A stretch of DNA of 64,000 nucleotides from Jacaranda mimosifolia (Eukaryota; Streptophyta; Magnoliopsida; Lamiales; Bignoniaceae), in the NCBI GenBank assembly GCA_018894105.1, contig CM032119.1, positions 17,315,246 to 17,379,245 of the forward strand, in the 5' to 3' direction. The first letter of the stretch is position 1. The number at the start of each line of letters is the position of its first letter. Of the stretch, positions 12,401 through 23,346 are shown one piece after another. Both the position numbers and the translations under genes were made by a program. The notes beneath the pieces are model-generated. The model was not told the DNA's origin. It saw nothing but the letters and a program-made list of their open reading frames with translations, and made no database searches.

Positions 12401-12804
12401 CAATCTTATTTAATTTTAATTTTTGATTAAAAATCAATTAAGTTAAGACAAAAAAGTAAAATAAATCAAAATAAATATATAAAATAATTATAAAGTTAAA
12501 ATCAATATTAGTATATAAGTTAATAGAAACCTTTTAATTTGACTCATAACTTAGTTATCGAATAATTAAGTGAAGAAAAGAGTTTGGCATTAGTCATATA
12601 AAGTTAAAACTATAGTAAATTGATAAAATAATTATAAACTTAAAATTGATTTTAAAATATGAATTAGTGACAAAATATGAGGATGAAATTATAATGTAAA
12701 ATAAAATATAGAAAAAACAAATTATTGTATTCATTCTCAAAATTTTGAATTAATATAATTGGATATTCATATTATATTTTGCAAATAACAAAAAGATCAA
12801 AATC

Positions 12805-13095
12805 AAAATTTCTCATTATTTCATATATTCTCATTTTATACATATATATATATATTTATCTATAAAATTTTAAATAATTTTTATTTTTATCTTTTTTCTT
12901 TCGAATTATTCATACATGTATACTTATTTTTTCCATTTATACTTATTCACATATATATAAATTTATCAATAAAATTTAAATTACTTTTATTTTTATCTAT
13001 TTTCTGTATTTATTCATTCCGAAATAAATAATATTTAATATTTATAACTATGTATATAATATAATTTTTCATTCAAACTTATATATATAGTATAT
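12805..13095. repeat. Internal repeat family, copy 3
   Basis: Third copy of the 6050-6500 block, shortened at its start. As with copy 2, it is immediately followed by the CACTA-like end fragment. The pair (repeat block plus CACTA-like end) therefore appears twice in tandem at 11765-12400 and 12805-13445. Confidence 0.7.
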
Positions 13096-13108
13096 ATACA
13101 TACACACA

Positions 13109-13445
13109 CACTACAAGAAAATAGGTTAATTGCGGTATATATTTTGTGACAGTTTGTTTCAACCGCCGCAAAATATTAATTTGACGGTGTTGAGAAACGA
13201 TTTATCCAAACCGCCGATGAATTAGCCATTTAGTGGCGGTTTTTTGAAACCGCTGCGGAATTCATAATAAATGTAGGTGGTTAGTGTAGCATTCCCTGAA
13301 TGAACAACTTCGTGCTGATTTTTCTAAACCGCCGGAATTAATAATATTGTTACTTTTGCTTGTTAGATTGCCCTTTGTTTTTTACTTTAAAGGGTTTTGT
13401 TCACAATTTTTTAATATTTATATATATGTAATGCCAATTATTTTT
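13109..13445 (+). mobile_element. CACTA-like 5' terminus fragment
   Basis: Begins CACTACAAGAAAATAGG, a common terminus of plant CACTA elements. It is followed by inverted and direct copies of a subterminal motif containing AACCGCCGCAA/GCGGTTT. No matching 3' end is present within the host element, so it is a truncated relic. Confidence 0.6.
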
Positions 13446-13779
13446 TATAAATATTTTTTTTATAAATTTCTAAAATAAAGTATTTTATACTATAAGCTCT
13501 TCTACAAAAATATTAAGCCTTTACCTAACAATTTATATATACATATATGTAATAAAATTTCTTTGCTTCATCCAGCTATTTATATAATTATCTCAAACTT
13601 TTTATTTATTTCTTTTAATTTACTACTTGATACTCTTATTTTATTTATTCAAATGACAATTATTATTTTGTTTTTAAAAATAAAATAATGTTTGCTTGAT
13701 AACATGTGAAATTGCTTGAGAGTTCTATATGGAAGAGATGAATAAGTAATTGAGCAAATGCAAATATTAGCTTTTGGAC

Positions 13780-14110
13780 ATGCAGCCAAAATGGTTAGGT
13801 GCTTGCTTGAGGGTGGGCATGGGTGCGGGATCGAAAACCTGCAGCAGGTTTTGATGAATTTTCGGTGGGCTTGCGGGTGGGCTGGTGTATGAGCTAGGCC
13901 TTGCGGGTGGGTCGGCGTGGGCTCTGGCCCTGCGCTCGCCAGCCCTGCGCTGGTAGCTATTGTCATCTTGCGGGTGGGCCGGCCTCTGGTGCACTTGCTG
14001 GTGGGCCGTGGGCTGGTGGGCGATGGCCCAGTTCGAGCCCAGAGTTCGGCGGCCCAACAAGCGTAGGCTTGATGTCAAATGGCCCATCCATATGAAGCAG
14101 CCCAAACAAG
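13780..14110. other. GC-rich segment with CGGGTGGGC repeats
   Basis: About 330 bases of GC-rich sequence next to the right subterminal array of the CACTA element. It contains several copies of TTGCGGGTGGG(C/T) and GGGCTGGTGG spaced 20-50 bases apart. Frames are open on both strands but have biased composition and no family resemblance. I treat it as captured or expanded non-coding DNA. Confidence 0.5.
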
Positions 14111-14114
14111 AGCC

Positions 14115-14580
14115 CATGCGCACACATTTAGTAACAAAACTTTTAGTTATTTATTCCATTAGTAACGAAATGCTTATTTTGAATTAAAATTTTATTTAAG
14201 TATTTGTAACCAAATATTTTGTTACATAAACAATTAGTAACTATACTTAATTAAATAAATAATATCATTATATTATGCATTGGTAACGAAAAAAATAAAA
14301 TGCAACAAATTGCCAATATTTTAGTAACTAAATATTTCGTTACGCTATAAAAATCTATTGTTATTACTACACTTTTTTGTTACTAATATCATATTTTGGT
14401 AACGATAAATTTCATCGCCATAAGTCCATCATTCTAACGAACCATAAATTTTGTTACTAAAACATTTTGCGACGGGCTTTAGGGCATTAAACTTAAGTAA
14501 CGAAAAATTCGTTACCAATATTTTGGATAACGAATTTCAGCTTTATGGTAACAAAATTATTCATTACGAAAAGTGTAATT
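14115..14580. repeat. CACTA 3' subterminal repeat cluster
   Basis: Dense GTAAC(A/G)AAA and TTNGTTAC variants in both orientations, mirroring 3920-4330, immediately inside the right terminal inverted repeat. Confidence 0.75.
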
Positions 14581-14590
14581 TGTTGTAGTG

Positions 14591-15560
14591 CTTGTAAATG
14601 TTATGAGAGTAGAATCACTATGAGTGAGGATTTCTTTTCTCACATAATTGTTGTAAGGAGACAAGAAGACTATTGGAGGTATGAAGACCCATGAATATAT
14701 GGGATACATTTATGTAATAGTTAGATTTAATCAACTCTCTTAAAATCAACTAAGTAGTGCACCTATGGCTCTAAAGTGCACTACTTGGTTAAGGCTCATG
14801 GTCATCTCACCCTAGGAGCATGCTAGGTGCATTAACTTATTTATGCTTTCTTTATCCTATTGATGTATGAGATGCATAGTTAGGATATAGAAAACCTAAA
14901 TAAGAGAAGATCAAATTGATTGAATCTTTGAAAGCAAAAAATCCCTCCACTTAGAAGAGTCTTAGTGCGTTCAATATTAAGTTAAAATGAATACAAATTA
15001 AAAGGAGTTTTAATTAATCCATGCCTTCTACCAATAGTATGTGACATAACGGCACTACTACATTTGTGTGATATCTCACGAGTCGTGGGTCACGTTTATG
15101 GTGGAAAGCTTACGATGCACATTTGATTTAATGCTTCCTACACACTGTCTCATGAGTCATGGAATGCCATAGTGCGGTTTCAAATCAAATCTTGATTGGT
15201 AAGTCCGACTTTACACCTAGTAATGTAGATTTTATATGAGTCGTGGGTCTATATGAAAAGTGAGGCGGATTGCATAGAGATGCAATTAGTAAAAGTTGCT
15301 TACCTTTCAATTGTTTGTGGATGTCTCATGAGTCATGGGTCCGCTACAAATCCTTAAAGCCTTAATTCTCACTAGGAAATGAGATTTCTCGAATTCCTTA
15401 AAGGGGTAAGCAATTTGATAGAATAGTGGGAGAAAAATATACTTGGAAGTCGATGAACATGTTTTCCAATATCAATATTCAATCACATGTTTATATTCTC
15501 TTTTTTCGCCTATGATAATTTGCGAAATCTCAAGAATGGCTATATATCCAATAAGCACTA
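14591..15560 (+). mobile_element. Copia internal region, copy A, second part
   Basis: Resumes the interrupted copia element. It matches the reverse complement of about 32760-31740, including the short repeats ATGAGTCATGGGTC / GAGTCGTGGGTC. Homology ends near 15560 (GAAATCTCAAGAATGGCTA); from there the sequence is CACTA transposase. The homologue continues into a copia gag, which is missing here. Confidence 0.7.
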
Positions 15561-15562
15561 TG

Positions 15563-15940
15563 ATGGCATTGAGATAAAAAAAAAATGAAAATATCCTAAG
15601 TTTGATCCTTTTATCATTGCTCAACATGCATCTCAAGTGTATTATATTTCTTATCCTGGTGCTAAAAGAGATAAAGTCCATTGGTGGTTTGTAATCAAAA
15701 TAAGACCAAGAAGTAGGGTGAATAAACGTCACACTGTGGAGGTAGCTTACAAGAACCACCTACCACAGTCAATGCAGTTGTTGATACTAATCCAACTGGT
15801 GACTTACTTGATATTAAATGACCTTGTGAAGAAATAAATCTAGAAAACAATCAAGTGATAGGTAATGACGAAGAGTTGGAGGTTGAGGATGGAGATGATA
15901 TGACAATGACGATGACGACGACAATGATGATGATGATTAG
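15563..15940 (+). pseudogene. TNP2-type CACTA transposase, C-terminal fragment
   Basis: The translation, with one stop near 15590, gives a run containing NKHYDGIEIKKK, KFDPFIIAQHASQ, VYYISYPGAKRDKVHWWFV and KIRPRSRVN. This pattern matches the DUF4216-like C-terminus of plant CACTA (TNP2/TNPD) transposases. It closes with an Asp-rich tail (YDNDDDDDNDDDD) and TAG at 15938-15940, as is usual for the family. The catalytic domain is missing and frame changes are needed near 15780-15830. It lies upstream of the second CACTA gene in the same orientation, the normal gene order. Not functional. Confidence 0.78.
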
Positions 15941-16097
15941 TTATTTTAATTTAATTTTATGTAATGTGAATTTATGTAAAAACTCATTGTTGATGTAATA
16001 TATTGATTGCATTCTTTATGGTTGTTTCTACATTTATGAGGTGATTTATTTAATATCATTTATCTATTATAATTTACATAATTAGTGTTTGTTATAG

Positions 16098-17850
16098 ATG
16101 TCAAGTAATAGGAAGGGAAAAAATAAGGTTGTTCCATCTAGTGAGTCGTATATACCTCCACACACTCATCCAGATGTTGTGCCGGGTACTTCTCCATTAC
16201 ATGCATCACCTACTCCCTTATCTACCCTATCTACACCAGCATCTATAGATATCGGGAGTACATATATTACTCAAAGGACCTTTATTCGGCCTTGAGGAAA
16301 AGAGTGATATTTTTTAATCTTTTTAACTACAGTAATTTATAATTTTATGTGTACTACTAAATTATATTTTATCTTTATAATATATGTTGTAAAATATCTT
16401 TGTGAAACAGGTTCTCCGATGAGTTATTATGTGCCTAGGAGATAAGTACTATTATTAAACGGCACTTACAAGAAGCGTGGAGATCATGGAAAAAGATTCT
16501 AGATGGAGTTTGGATGATGTGGTTTGGGGAGTTTGAGGTAAGAATTATTTTAGGTATCATATATTTTTTTTCCTTAATTAGGTTTCAAAATAGAAGAGTT
16601 CTCTAAATGTTTTAAATTCTTTTATGTGCCTCAGAAAAAATTTAATTGGTATGAACATGAGAGAACATAGGTGCGCAAAATATTTGACCATTGTGGCTTG
16701 GAGATACTGAAAAATAAGTTACACTAAGCGCCTTAATCCAAAAAGAAGCCTATTTGGATGCGAGATGAAGTTTGAGGTGGATTGCTTGAAGAATGGGGCA
16801 AGGACAAATTCCAAAAGATAAGTACTCAAAATAAAACGAATCGGGCATCAGACTGTGGTGGTGTGGGATTTCCACTTCATCAGGGTGGTTGTATCTCACA
16901 CCTATCACACAAAGATAAATTGGTAATTTTTATAAAAGTATCAACATTTAATTTTAGTTATAATTAACTCCTAATAAATGTGTTTGGATGTAGGACAAAG
17001 AACTTGGACACCCACATGAACTTGCAGAGTCATTTATGCATACACATTCTGCATTAAATGAAAAATGTGATCGCATATGGGTCAATGAGCATGCACAAAA
17101 TACTTATATAAGTAGTATGTTATGCAATAACAACTAATTTAGAAAGTTTAAATGTTATAAATTTATGTTAGAAATTTTAAATGTTATATATATGTTAATT
17201 TTTAATGTACAAAGTTTAATTTTTTATGTATGTTGATCATCCTATGTACTTCATGTGTAGAATACATTCAACAATCGACTGGAAGAGTCATCTAGTCAAA
17301 GTTCAAGCAATAGTGTTGGTAGTTCTTCAGTGCCCATGTCATCTCAGCTTCAAGTGAAAGTTCTAAGTTATTAATTTATATATTGTCTTATTTTCAAATT
17401 GAATTATTTGATTTTTATTAATTTGTGGTAATATTACTTATGCATGTGTAGAAAGATACAGTAGGTGGAAATCGAAGAAGGGGCGGATTTATGGACTTGG
17501 AAGTGAGGCTTCCTTTGTCCCAAGTCACTCATCTAGATTACCTCCAAATAATCAACCATATGAAAGTGAAATGATTAAGACATTGAATGAATAAGTGACA
17601 ACATTAAGAAAATATGATGTTTAAGTAAAAACTCATATATATGGAGGTGATGATGCGATAGATGTTCATGCAGTAGAATATGCATACCCCATTACCACCA
17701 GTTTATCCTCATACATCACCATTTTATCCGCCTATAAATCTCTCTTTCATGGCACTGAGCTCACATTTACCTCGGCCAGAGGTATCTCCTACACCATTCT
17801 CATCTAAATCCCCTAATGAACAGCTATGAAGAAACATAAATGATGAAGAT
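16098..17850 (+). pseudogene. Ptta/En/Spm-type CACTA second protein (Transposase_24-like)
   Basis: Five exon-like blocks can be read in order. First is an N-terminal Ser/Pro-rich start (MSSNRKGKNK.., 16098-16293). Next comes EISTIIKRHLQEAWRSWKKI..WFGEFE (16411-16539), ending at a good GTAAGA donor. Third is KKFNWYEHER..NKTNRASDCGG..HQGG (16634-16920). Fourth is DKELGHPHELAESFMHTHSA..DRIWVNEHAQNTY (16993-17108). Last are LEESSSQSSSNS and a GGNRRRGRIYGLGSEAS-like end (17270-17520). The NRAS..GG..H.GG signature, the GHP.EL...F..TH stretch and the G.R.YGLGS end are hallmarks of the family. In-frame stops (after TFIRP near 16294, and at the start of the EISTII block) show that it is dead. Confidence 0.8.
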
Positions 17851-18109
17851 GATGATTGATTAACTTATATGCATGAATATTTAGTTAGGTATATACTGTG
17901 TTAAGATGATTACACTTTGATAATTACATTTTTATACTTTTATATTGTTGAATCTATGAATATTTTATTTATTAAATGTTATATTTGGATTTTATGGAAG
18001 ATATTGTTATTTTATTATTTGGTGGTTATAAACATCGTTGCGTATGGTGTTGTTAGATTTATGAATATACTATATACAGGTTTTTAATATTGGAAAAATG
18101 CTGCAAAAT

Positions 18110-18310
18110 AAAAAAAATTAATAATATTTTGTGACGGAAAAATTCTTCAAAAACTGCGTTTTGCGACCGAAAAATCCATCGCAAAAAATCAAAAAAATAA
18201 AAATTTGCGACGGACAAAAATCCATCACAAATTTGGAGCTTTTGCGATGGATTTTTCCATCACAAATTTGCAATAGAAATTTCCGTCACAATAGTAGTTT
18301 TTTTAGTAGT
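18110..18310. repeat. Subterminal repeats and 3' terminus of the second CACTA element
   Basis: Inverted and direct copies of TTGCGACGGA and TCCATCACAAATTTG precede TTTTTTAGTAGTG. The terminus differs from that of the large CACTA element (TTGTAGTG), so they are different families. Confidence 0.7.
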
Positions 18311-18986
18311 GATAAATCTCCTCATTTTCCACATAGTATTAGTAAAGCATGTTGTCATTATATCAATTTTAATTTTATTGTGCTGTAGAATAATTTTTTA
18401 ATATATACACTTCATTAGTTGAATAGAAGACATATTGTTGCAGTGATCGCAAAAAACTTATGTTCTATTATATTAATTAATGGTGCTCCAATTATTCTAA
18501 ATACATAGTATAAAGCTTAACAAATTAAGCTTTATATGTTTTAACATTTTTCAGATTCTTTTAAGAATACTGGGTACAACAGTGACCATTCTATATATTG
18601 CTATAGAATTGAACTGGTAGCCCTTGTTTCGATCTCCATGATCATCCCAATAAATCATGATTATAAGGGTTGTGTCGTAACTCGTCGGCAAAAACGTACA
18701 ATAATAGAAAAAAATGAATTTTTTTATTAGCATCAAACTTTCTAATGTTTAGTTAATAAAACAAGTAGTAAAAATGTAAATTGTCAAACATGCATATCCT
18801 AGTTCAAGATTGAATTTATGTTCATCGACTTATACAGATTTAATTGATGCATAGTTTTATAGCATTAAAGTATAAGCAAAAGCAATAAATAATAACCATA
18901 TATAACTAAAAGAATATAGCTACAAAAACAATAAATTAGCCAGTACACATCTTGGACGGATGAACTTGCATGCAAATTCTTGGAGA
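18311..18986. other. Intergenic, 3' of CRK copy 1
   Basis: AT-rich sequence between the CACTA terminus and the stop codon of the first CRK gene. It must hold that gene's 3' untranslated region and polyadenylation signals. I see no other gene or repeat. Confidence 0.5.
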
Positions 18987-19419
18987 TCAGCGTGGATATA
19001 ACTCGGTGATTGAGTCATCATCATTTTTGGATGAATGAGAAGATTGATGAGCTGGTTTTCTCCCCAACTCTTTTGGATTGAAGTTCATGAGAAATGCAGA
19101 CCGTGAAGGAACTGGCAAAGTTGTAGAGAAGCCATTAAGCATGATAACAACCGATGCCATTGTTGGTCTGTCAACAACATTTTCTTAAATGCACAACAAA
19201 CCAATATGAATGCATCTCAGCATATGACGCAAAGAACTTGAACTGGTCCTCAGGACAGGATCAATCATGTTTCTTGTTGTTCCCTCACACCAATTTCTCC
19301 AAGCCTGTACCTGAGAATTCAACACCTTAATTTAATTAGATCACATGAAACATGCATACATAATTACTTATAAGTTAATTTGCTTCAAATGAACACATGA
19401 TGCTTTTTGATGTACTTAC

Positions 19420-20786
19420 GAAACTTAGCATATGTCGTACACTCTCTTCATCTTGAAACGAGTTATTTTTCTGTCCGCTAACAATTTCCAAGACTAGTAC
19501 CCCGAAGCTAAATACATCTAACTTAACGGAGAATTGTCCATGCATTGCATACTCTGGTGCTATATATCCACTGCAACATTCAGATACACAATTTTATTTG
19601 TTAGTGATGAATATGGGACTTACATAGATTAGTAGAATAACAAAAGATTAAATACATGGAATTTGAATTGTGTTGCCTAACGGTGAATGACTTTCTAAGT
19701 TCCAACAATCTTGCGAGTAATTCCATGTCTTTCATCTTGCGCAAATAATATTGCCATACCAAAATCTGCAATTTTGGGGTTCATCTCTCCATCTAGTAGG
19801 ATATTATTAGCTTTGAGGTCCCGATGAATAATACAAAAACGAGAGCCCTCGTGCAAATAAAGTAGTCCCTTAGCAATACCCTCTATAATTTTGCAGCGTA
19901 TTTCCCAACCAACATGAAAACGTTTGATTGGGTCTACATATCCAACAATTAAGCATATGCCAAACATTAATTAAAGCTCAAATATTTAATAGGAATTGCA
20001 TAAAAAACCAGCAACCACCAATATAGTATGCAACACAAATTGTTATTTGATGGAAATAAAGTTATATACATACATATATATGTATATATATTACCAAATA
20101 TGAAGCGGTCTAGGCTTGCATTTTGAACGAATTCATATATAAGAAGTCTCTCTGTTCCTTCTAGTGCGAATCCGAGCAGCCTAACTAGATTTCTGTGTTG
20201 AAGTTTGGCCACCAAGAAGACTTCATTCTTGAATTCCAGATCTCCTTGTCCTGAACTGGTACCCCTGGTCAACCTTTTAACTGCTATTTCTTGGCCAATT
20301 TGAAGTTTTCCCTGAAATTGATACAAAACATACGTCAACTAAACGTGATTTTTTTAAGCTCTATTGCTTCTGAGATATCAGTTGTTTGTTTTTATATATA
20401 TAGTGCAACCATATCTCCAATCACCTTGTAAACAGCACCAAAACCACCCTGCCCCAGCTTGTTAGCATCAGAGAAATCATCAGTGGCAGCTCTAATTTTG
20501 CCAAAATCATATTGCAGAGATTCTATAGTGCTTATCTCATCATCATTAGCTAATTCAACAAGCAAAGAAAAAGAGTTTAGTTGAAGGCCTGTCCAAGAAA
20601 ATATGGTAGTAATTATTTGGAGGGGAAAAAAAAATGGAAAATACTGACCTGCAAATTCTTCCTGTGGCTTCTTCTTCAATATTCTCTTTTTCAAGTAAAT
20701 ACCAATACAAGGAATTAGCATTAGACACATAACGATCGGAACAACAATTATGATGACATTTCGAGTTGTATTATCATCACCATTTC
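19420..20786 (-). CDS. CRK copy 1, exons 2-6: membrane span and most of the kinase
   Basis: Exon 2 (20786-20649) supplies the membrane segment [18 protein letters not shown] and a basic stop-transfer KKRILKKK. Exon 3 (20549-20425) has [20 protein letters not shown] and the Gly-rich loop. Exon 4 (20311-20095) has the ATP-binding Lys and [12 protein letters not shown]. Exon 5 (19933-19696) has the catalytic loop and DFG and ends at the codon pair for Thr-Tyr of GTYGY. Exon 6 (19570-19420) has [16 protein letters not shown]. All acceptors end AG and all donors are GT except exon 5, where GT has become GA. Every catalytic residue I can check is present. Confidence 0.85.
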
Positions 20787-21897
20787 CTGCAAAATATCCA
20801 AACAGGGAAATTTTTATCCACGTACCCCTGATTTTTGTCATGCTCCTGTACATGAAATATAAAGTACATGTGGCAGGTCCCATTTTTAGTTCTAATAGTT
20901 TGCAGTATTATGATTTAGTATATATGTGCCATCTTATATGTAATATCAAACGGTTAAGTGCTTTAGCAAAATATAAGATACATATAAAAAAGATAGTTGA
21001 ATAATAAAACACTTAGGCCATTGCTTATCTTTTCAAGCCATGACGTTTTTATCTTATACTATTTTAAAAGTCTAAAATATGATTGTTTGTCTTATTTTTA
21101 AATTAAAAAAAAATACCACTTGTTTTTGTTCTCAAATTTATAATTAACTATCATTTTCAACACTAAAACACCAACTAATTTTAAAATAATTAAATTATAA
21201 TTCATATGTACTAATTGATTTTTTTTTTCAATCTTTCAAGATAATAGTGTCCACACTAAATTTAATAAAATATAATTTGATAAATGAGATAGAAAACCAT
21301 TATATGAGACTGACAATTATTTGGATGATAATATTTTATCCATCACGCATTATTTGATTGATATAATTAACCAAAAAAAAGTAACGGGGGCCACAAATTA
21401 ACATTATCCCATTAAAATTTTAATTTCAATCTAATCATATTTTTTATTTTTATACAAAAATCAATACTAAAATCAAAATAAATTTGAAAAATAGAAAATG
21501 AAGAATAAAAATATAAATATAACCAATCAGGGCCTAAAATTAGTTCGGCAATAAGAAGAGAAAGAAGTTAATTAATATTACGTTCTGGGTGGACCAAGTG
21601 TAACAATTGTGTGTTGAGAAATTGATGCCTAAACCACCATCAAACTATTGCACAATTCAGCATACCTAGGCTTATATAGAGGAAACTAAAACTGTATTTT
21701 TTATTTTTATTTTTGTTCTGTAAATTTACTTATATTTTTACAATTGGAGACCATCATTAATAATAGCCATGCATGTCGTTAATTCTAATATTAGAGACCA
21801 TCATCAACATGTACATAGCTTAATTACTATGGACTGATTGAGATGAATATGTCCATCTTAATTAGAAACTAAGAAGAGGACCAATAAGATTTATTAC

Positions 21898-22723
21898 CTG
21901 CAGGTGGTGGCCGCGAGGGTGTCGGAGGAGCAGGCAGAGGCGGCTGGGACAGTACGGTCGCCAGCGCCTGTGCTTCTTGAATCCTAGTTATGTTGTAAAA
22001 GGGTTGAAGCTCATACCGAACGGTGCAGCCGGGGACAAGGACTGTGAGTGATGGCGAACAACATGGCAGAATATATTGAGCAGCCCCAATCAAGCAACCA
22101 GCACAATCCTGTGGGGACACATCTGGCGTGCACTGTAAAAGAGAGAAAATTGTCTGAAAATCTGGCGCTGTTTGATTCCCTGCAGCAACCTTCATCAGTG
22201 ACCCACCGGAAGCCGCCTTCTCACGAAGATCGTCCACCAGCATCCTAAGTATCTCCTCGAATCGCTCAGGACTAGAGACATTAGATGGCAAGCGTGCGTA
22301 GATAACCCGGCCTTCAATCCTGTTTCCAAATATAGACTCGTTTGCGTATCTTAACGTGCAAACATCTCTCCACAAAATTGCCTGCCTTTGGTAGGGACAT
22401 AGATTTACAAGTTCGACGGTAGCATTTTGGACACAAGTACGGCAAGAATCAAGCTGAATGTCGCTTCTGCAGAGCGCTATGGCGCTGGCTCGATCTGGGT
22501 TCTGCCCCTTGGATGCGTAGTAGAATCCGGTGTCGTTTATGTTTGAGGAAAGTGATGAAAGGAGTGAGTTTAGATTAGTGTGGTAAGTGCTGTTCCTAGT
22601 GTAATTAGCATTCTCCAAGCACCAGTAGTTCTGGGCCTTGCCAAAGCCAGAAAGGTTTATGATCAGAATGATCGTGAAGAAAATCAAGAAAAGATGCCAT
22701 GTCTGGGAACTCATCATTATCAT
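21898..22723 (-). CDS. CRK copy 1, exon 1: signal peptide and two DUF26 domains
   Basis: This exon is fully open. Residues 1-30 form a hydrophobic signal peptide ending near GKAQ. The first DUF26 has the C-x8-C-x2-C motif (CRSDIQLDSCRTC) and the second has CTPDVSPQDCAGC, plus the outer Cys residues of each domain. Several N-x-S/T sites (NYTRNST, NATVE, NVSS, NQTAP) suit a secreted glycosylated ectodomain. The exon ends ..RPPPAG with donor CAG|GTAATA at 21898/21897. I chose ATG 22723; MMSSQ, starting at 22714, is an alternative that makes no difference to the signal peptide. DUF26 domains resemble the antifungal lectin-like ginkbilobin fold. Confidence 0.9.
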
Positions 22724-23346
22724 TTAGTTTCTATATTGGAGCATAATTTTGGAATGAATGAATTAAAATGTAAGCAGGGTTTACTTTTTTGCTTCTTTCA
22801 ATTCAATTTGATGCACGACCAAGAAGTTTTATGGTTGACTTGAATATCCTTGTCATCCATCCTTATAATGCAAATGCTATAACCCAAAATTTTAATAAGT
22901 CAGCAGATTATAAATTTGCATGCTTGCCCAATATTTCTTTTCTCAAAAAAAAAAATTATATTCAATTGAATTGAGAAATTATGGTGGCGTCAATAAGAAT
23001 AATGTTAGTATTAAACAATTCGAAAAATTTCTTCTAGAGCAATAAATTAAATTTTATTTATACACACGTGCACAACTAACATTGTAATATTAAAATCACA
23101 ATAAATTAAAAAGCAAGCTCATTAAAATGAAATAATACTATATATGTTAAGTTTAAATTAATACGTTATGGTTCTGATCAATGAAATTAGTTTATTATTT
23201 GACTTTCTACTTTTATTCTGAACCATATTGGACTCTCAACACAAAAGCTGTAGACCCTATCCAAAAGGCTGATCACTTTATTTTTCCTTGTATTTGACTT
23301 GTATCATTCACGCGACAGTACTGCAATAACGAGGGGAGAAGAAATT
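22724..23346 (-). promoter_or_regulatory. Upstream region of CRK copy 1 (first of two tandem copies)
   Basis: This sequence, together with 24943-25020 beyond the inserted element, is duplicated in tandem at 25030-25640. The shared stretch includes GAATGAATGAA(T/G)TAAAATG, TTATGGTTGACTTGAATATC and the CATCCTTA(T/C)AATG block. It must contain the promoter of CRK copy 1. TTGACT-type motifs (the TTGAC W-box core bound by WRKY factors) occur here (ATGGTTGACTTG, TATTTGACTT), which is plausible for a stress-responsive CRK but not proof of use. Confidence 0.6.

Larger units (their letters stand above)
3907..14590 (+). mobile_element. Non-autonomous CACTA (EnSpm/CMC) element, 10.7 kb
   Basis: The left end reads (AA)CACTACAACAATTTGC and the right end, read on the other strand, CACTACAACAAATTAC. 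Both ends carry many short inverted copies of GTAACAAA/TTGTTAC, the subterminal repeats expected of CACTA elements. The flanks are a 3-bp target duplication CTT (3904-3906 and 14591-14593). The paralogous unoccupied site near 32750 (minus strand) reads straight through with a single CTT. No transposase is recognisable inside; the interior is AT-rich, repetitive and hosts further insertions, so it must have been mobilised in trans. The two extra A bases at the left end leave that border uncertain by 2 bp. Confidence 0.88.
15561..18310 (+). mobile_element. 3' part of a transposase-bearing CACTA element
   Basis: Contains, in order, the C-terminal end of a TNP2-type transposase, a Ptta/En/Spm-type second gene, a subterminal repeat region and a 3' terminus ending TTTTTTAGTAGTG at 18298-18310. 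The 5' half and left terminus are absent. The left edge is an abrupt junction with copia sequence, so it was truncated by rearrangement or deletion. Both genes carry stop codons or frameshifts. Confidence 0.82.
18987..22723 (-). pseudogene. Cysteine-rich receptor-like kinase (CRK, DUF26), copy 1, disrupted
   Basis: Seven-exon gene in the standard CRK layout: 22723-21898, 20786-20649, 20549-20425, 20311-20095, 19933-19696, 19570-19420 and 19310-18987. Phases fit at every junction and would give 672 residues, a normal CRK length. The predicted order is signal peptide, two DUF26 domains, a Pro-rich linker, one membrane span (about 285-307), then the kinase with [10 protein letters not shown], the invariant Lys in IAVKRL (about 375), IIHRDLK (Asp about 474), DFG (about 492), GYIAPEY and a C-terminus ITELYPR. 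Two lesions break it. The exon 5 donor is GAAAGT where the paralogue has GTAAGT (19695-19694), and codon 607 in exon 7 is TAA (19187-19185) where paralogues have Gln (CIQEN). Reading into intron 5 gives a stop at once. Intact members act as plasma-membrane receptor kinases in stress and immune signalling. It is probably a pseudogene, though a truncated product ending after kinase subdomain VII is possible. Confidence 0.88.

Noticed and set aside
16782..16967. 61-codon frame as an independent small gene
   Set aside because: It is one exon-like piece of the Ptta/En/Spm-type pseudogene.
20392..20883. A 163-codon continuous frame as a separate gene
   Set aside because: It is CRK exons 2 and 3 plus intron read-through. 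Splice sites and the paralogue support two exons.
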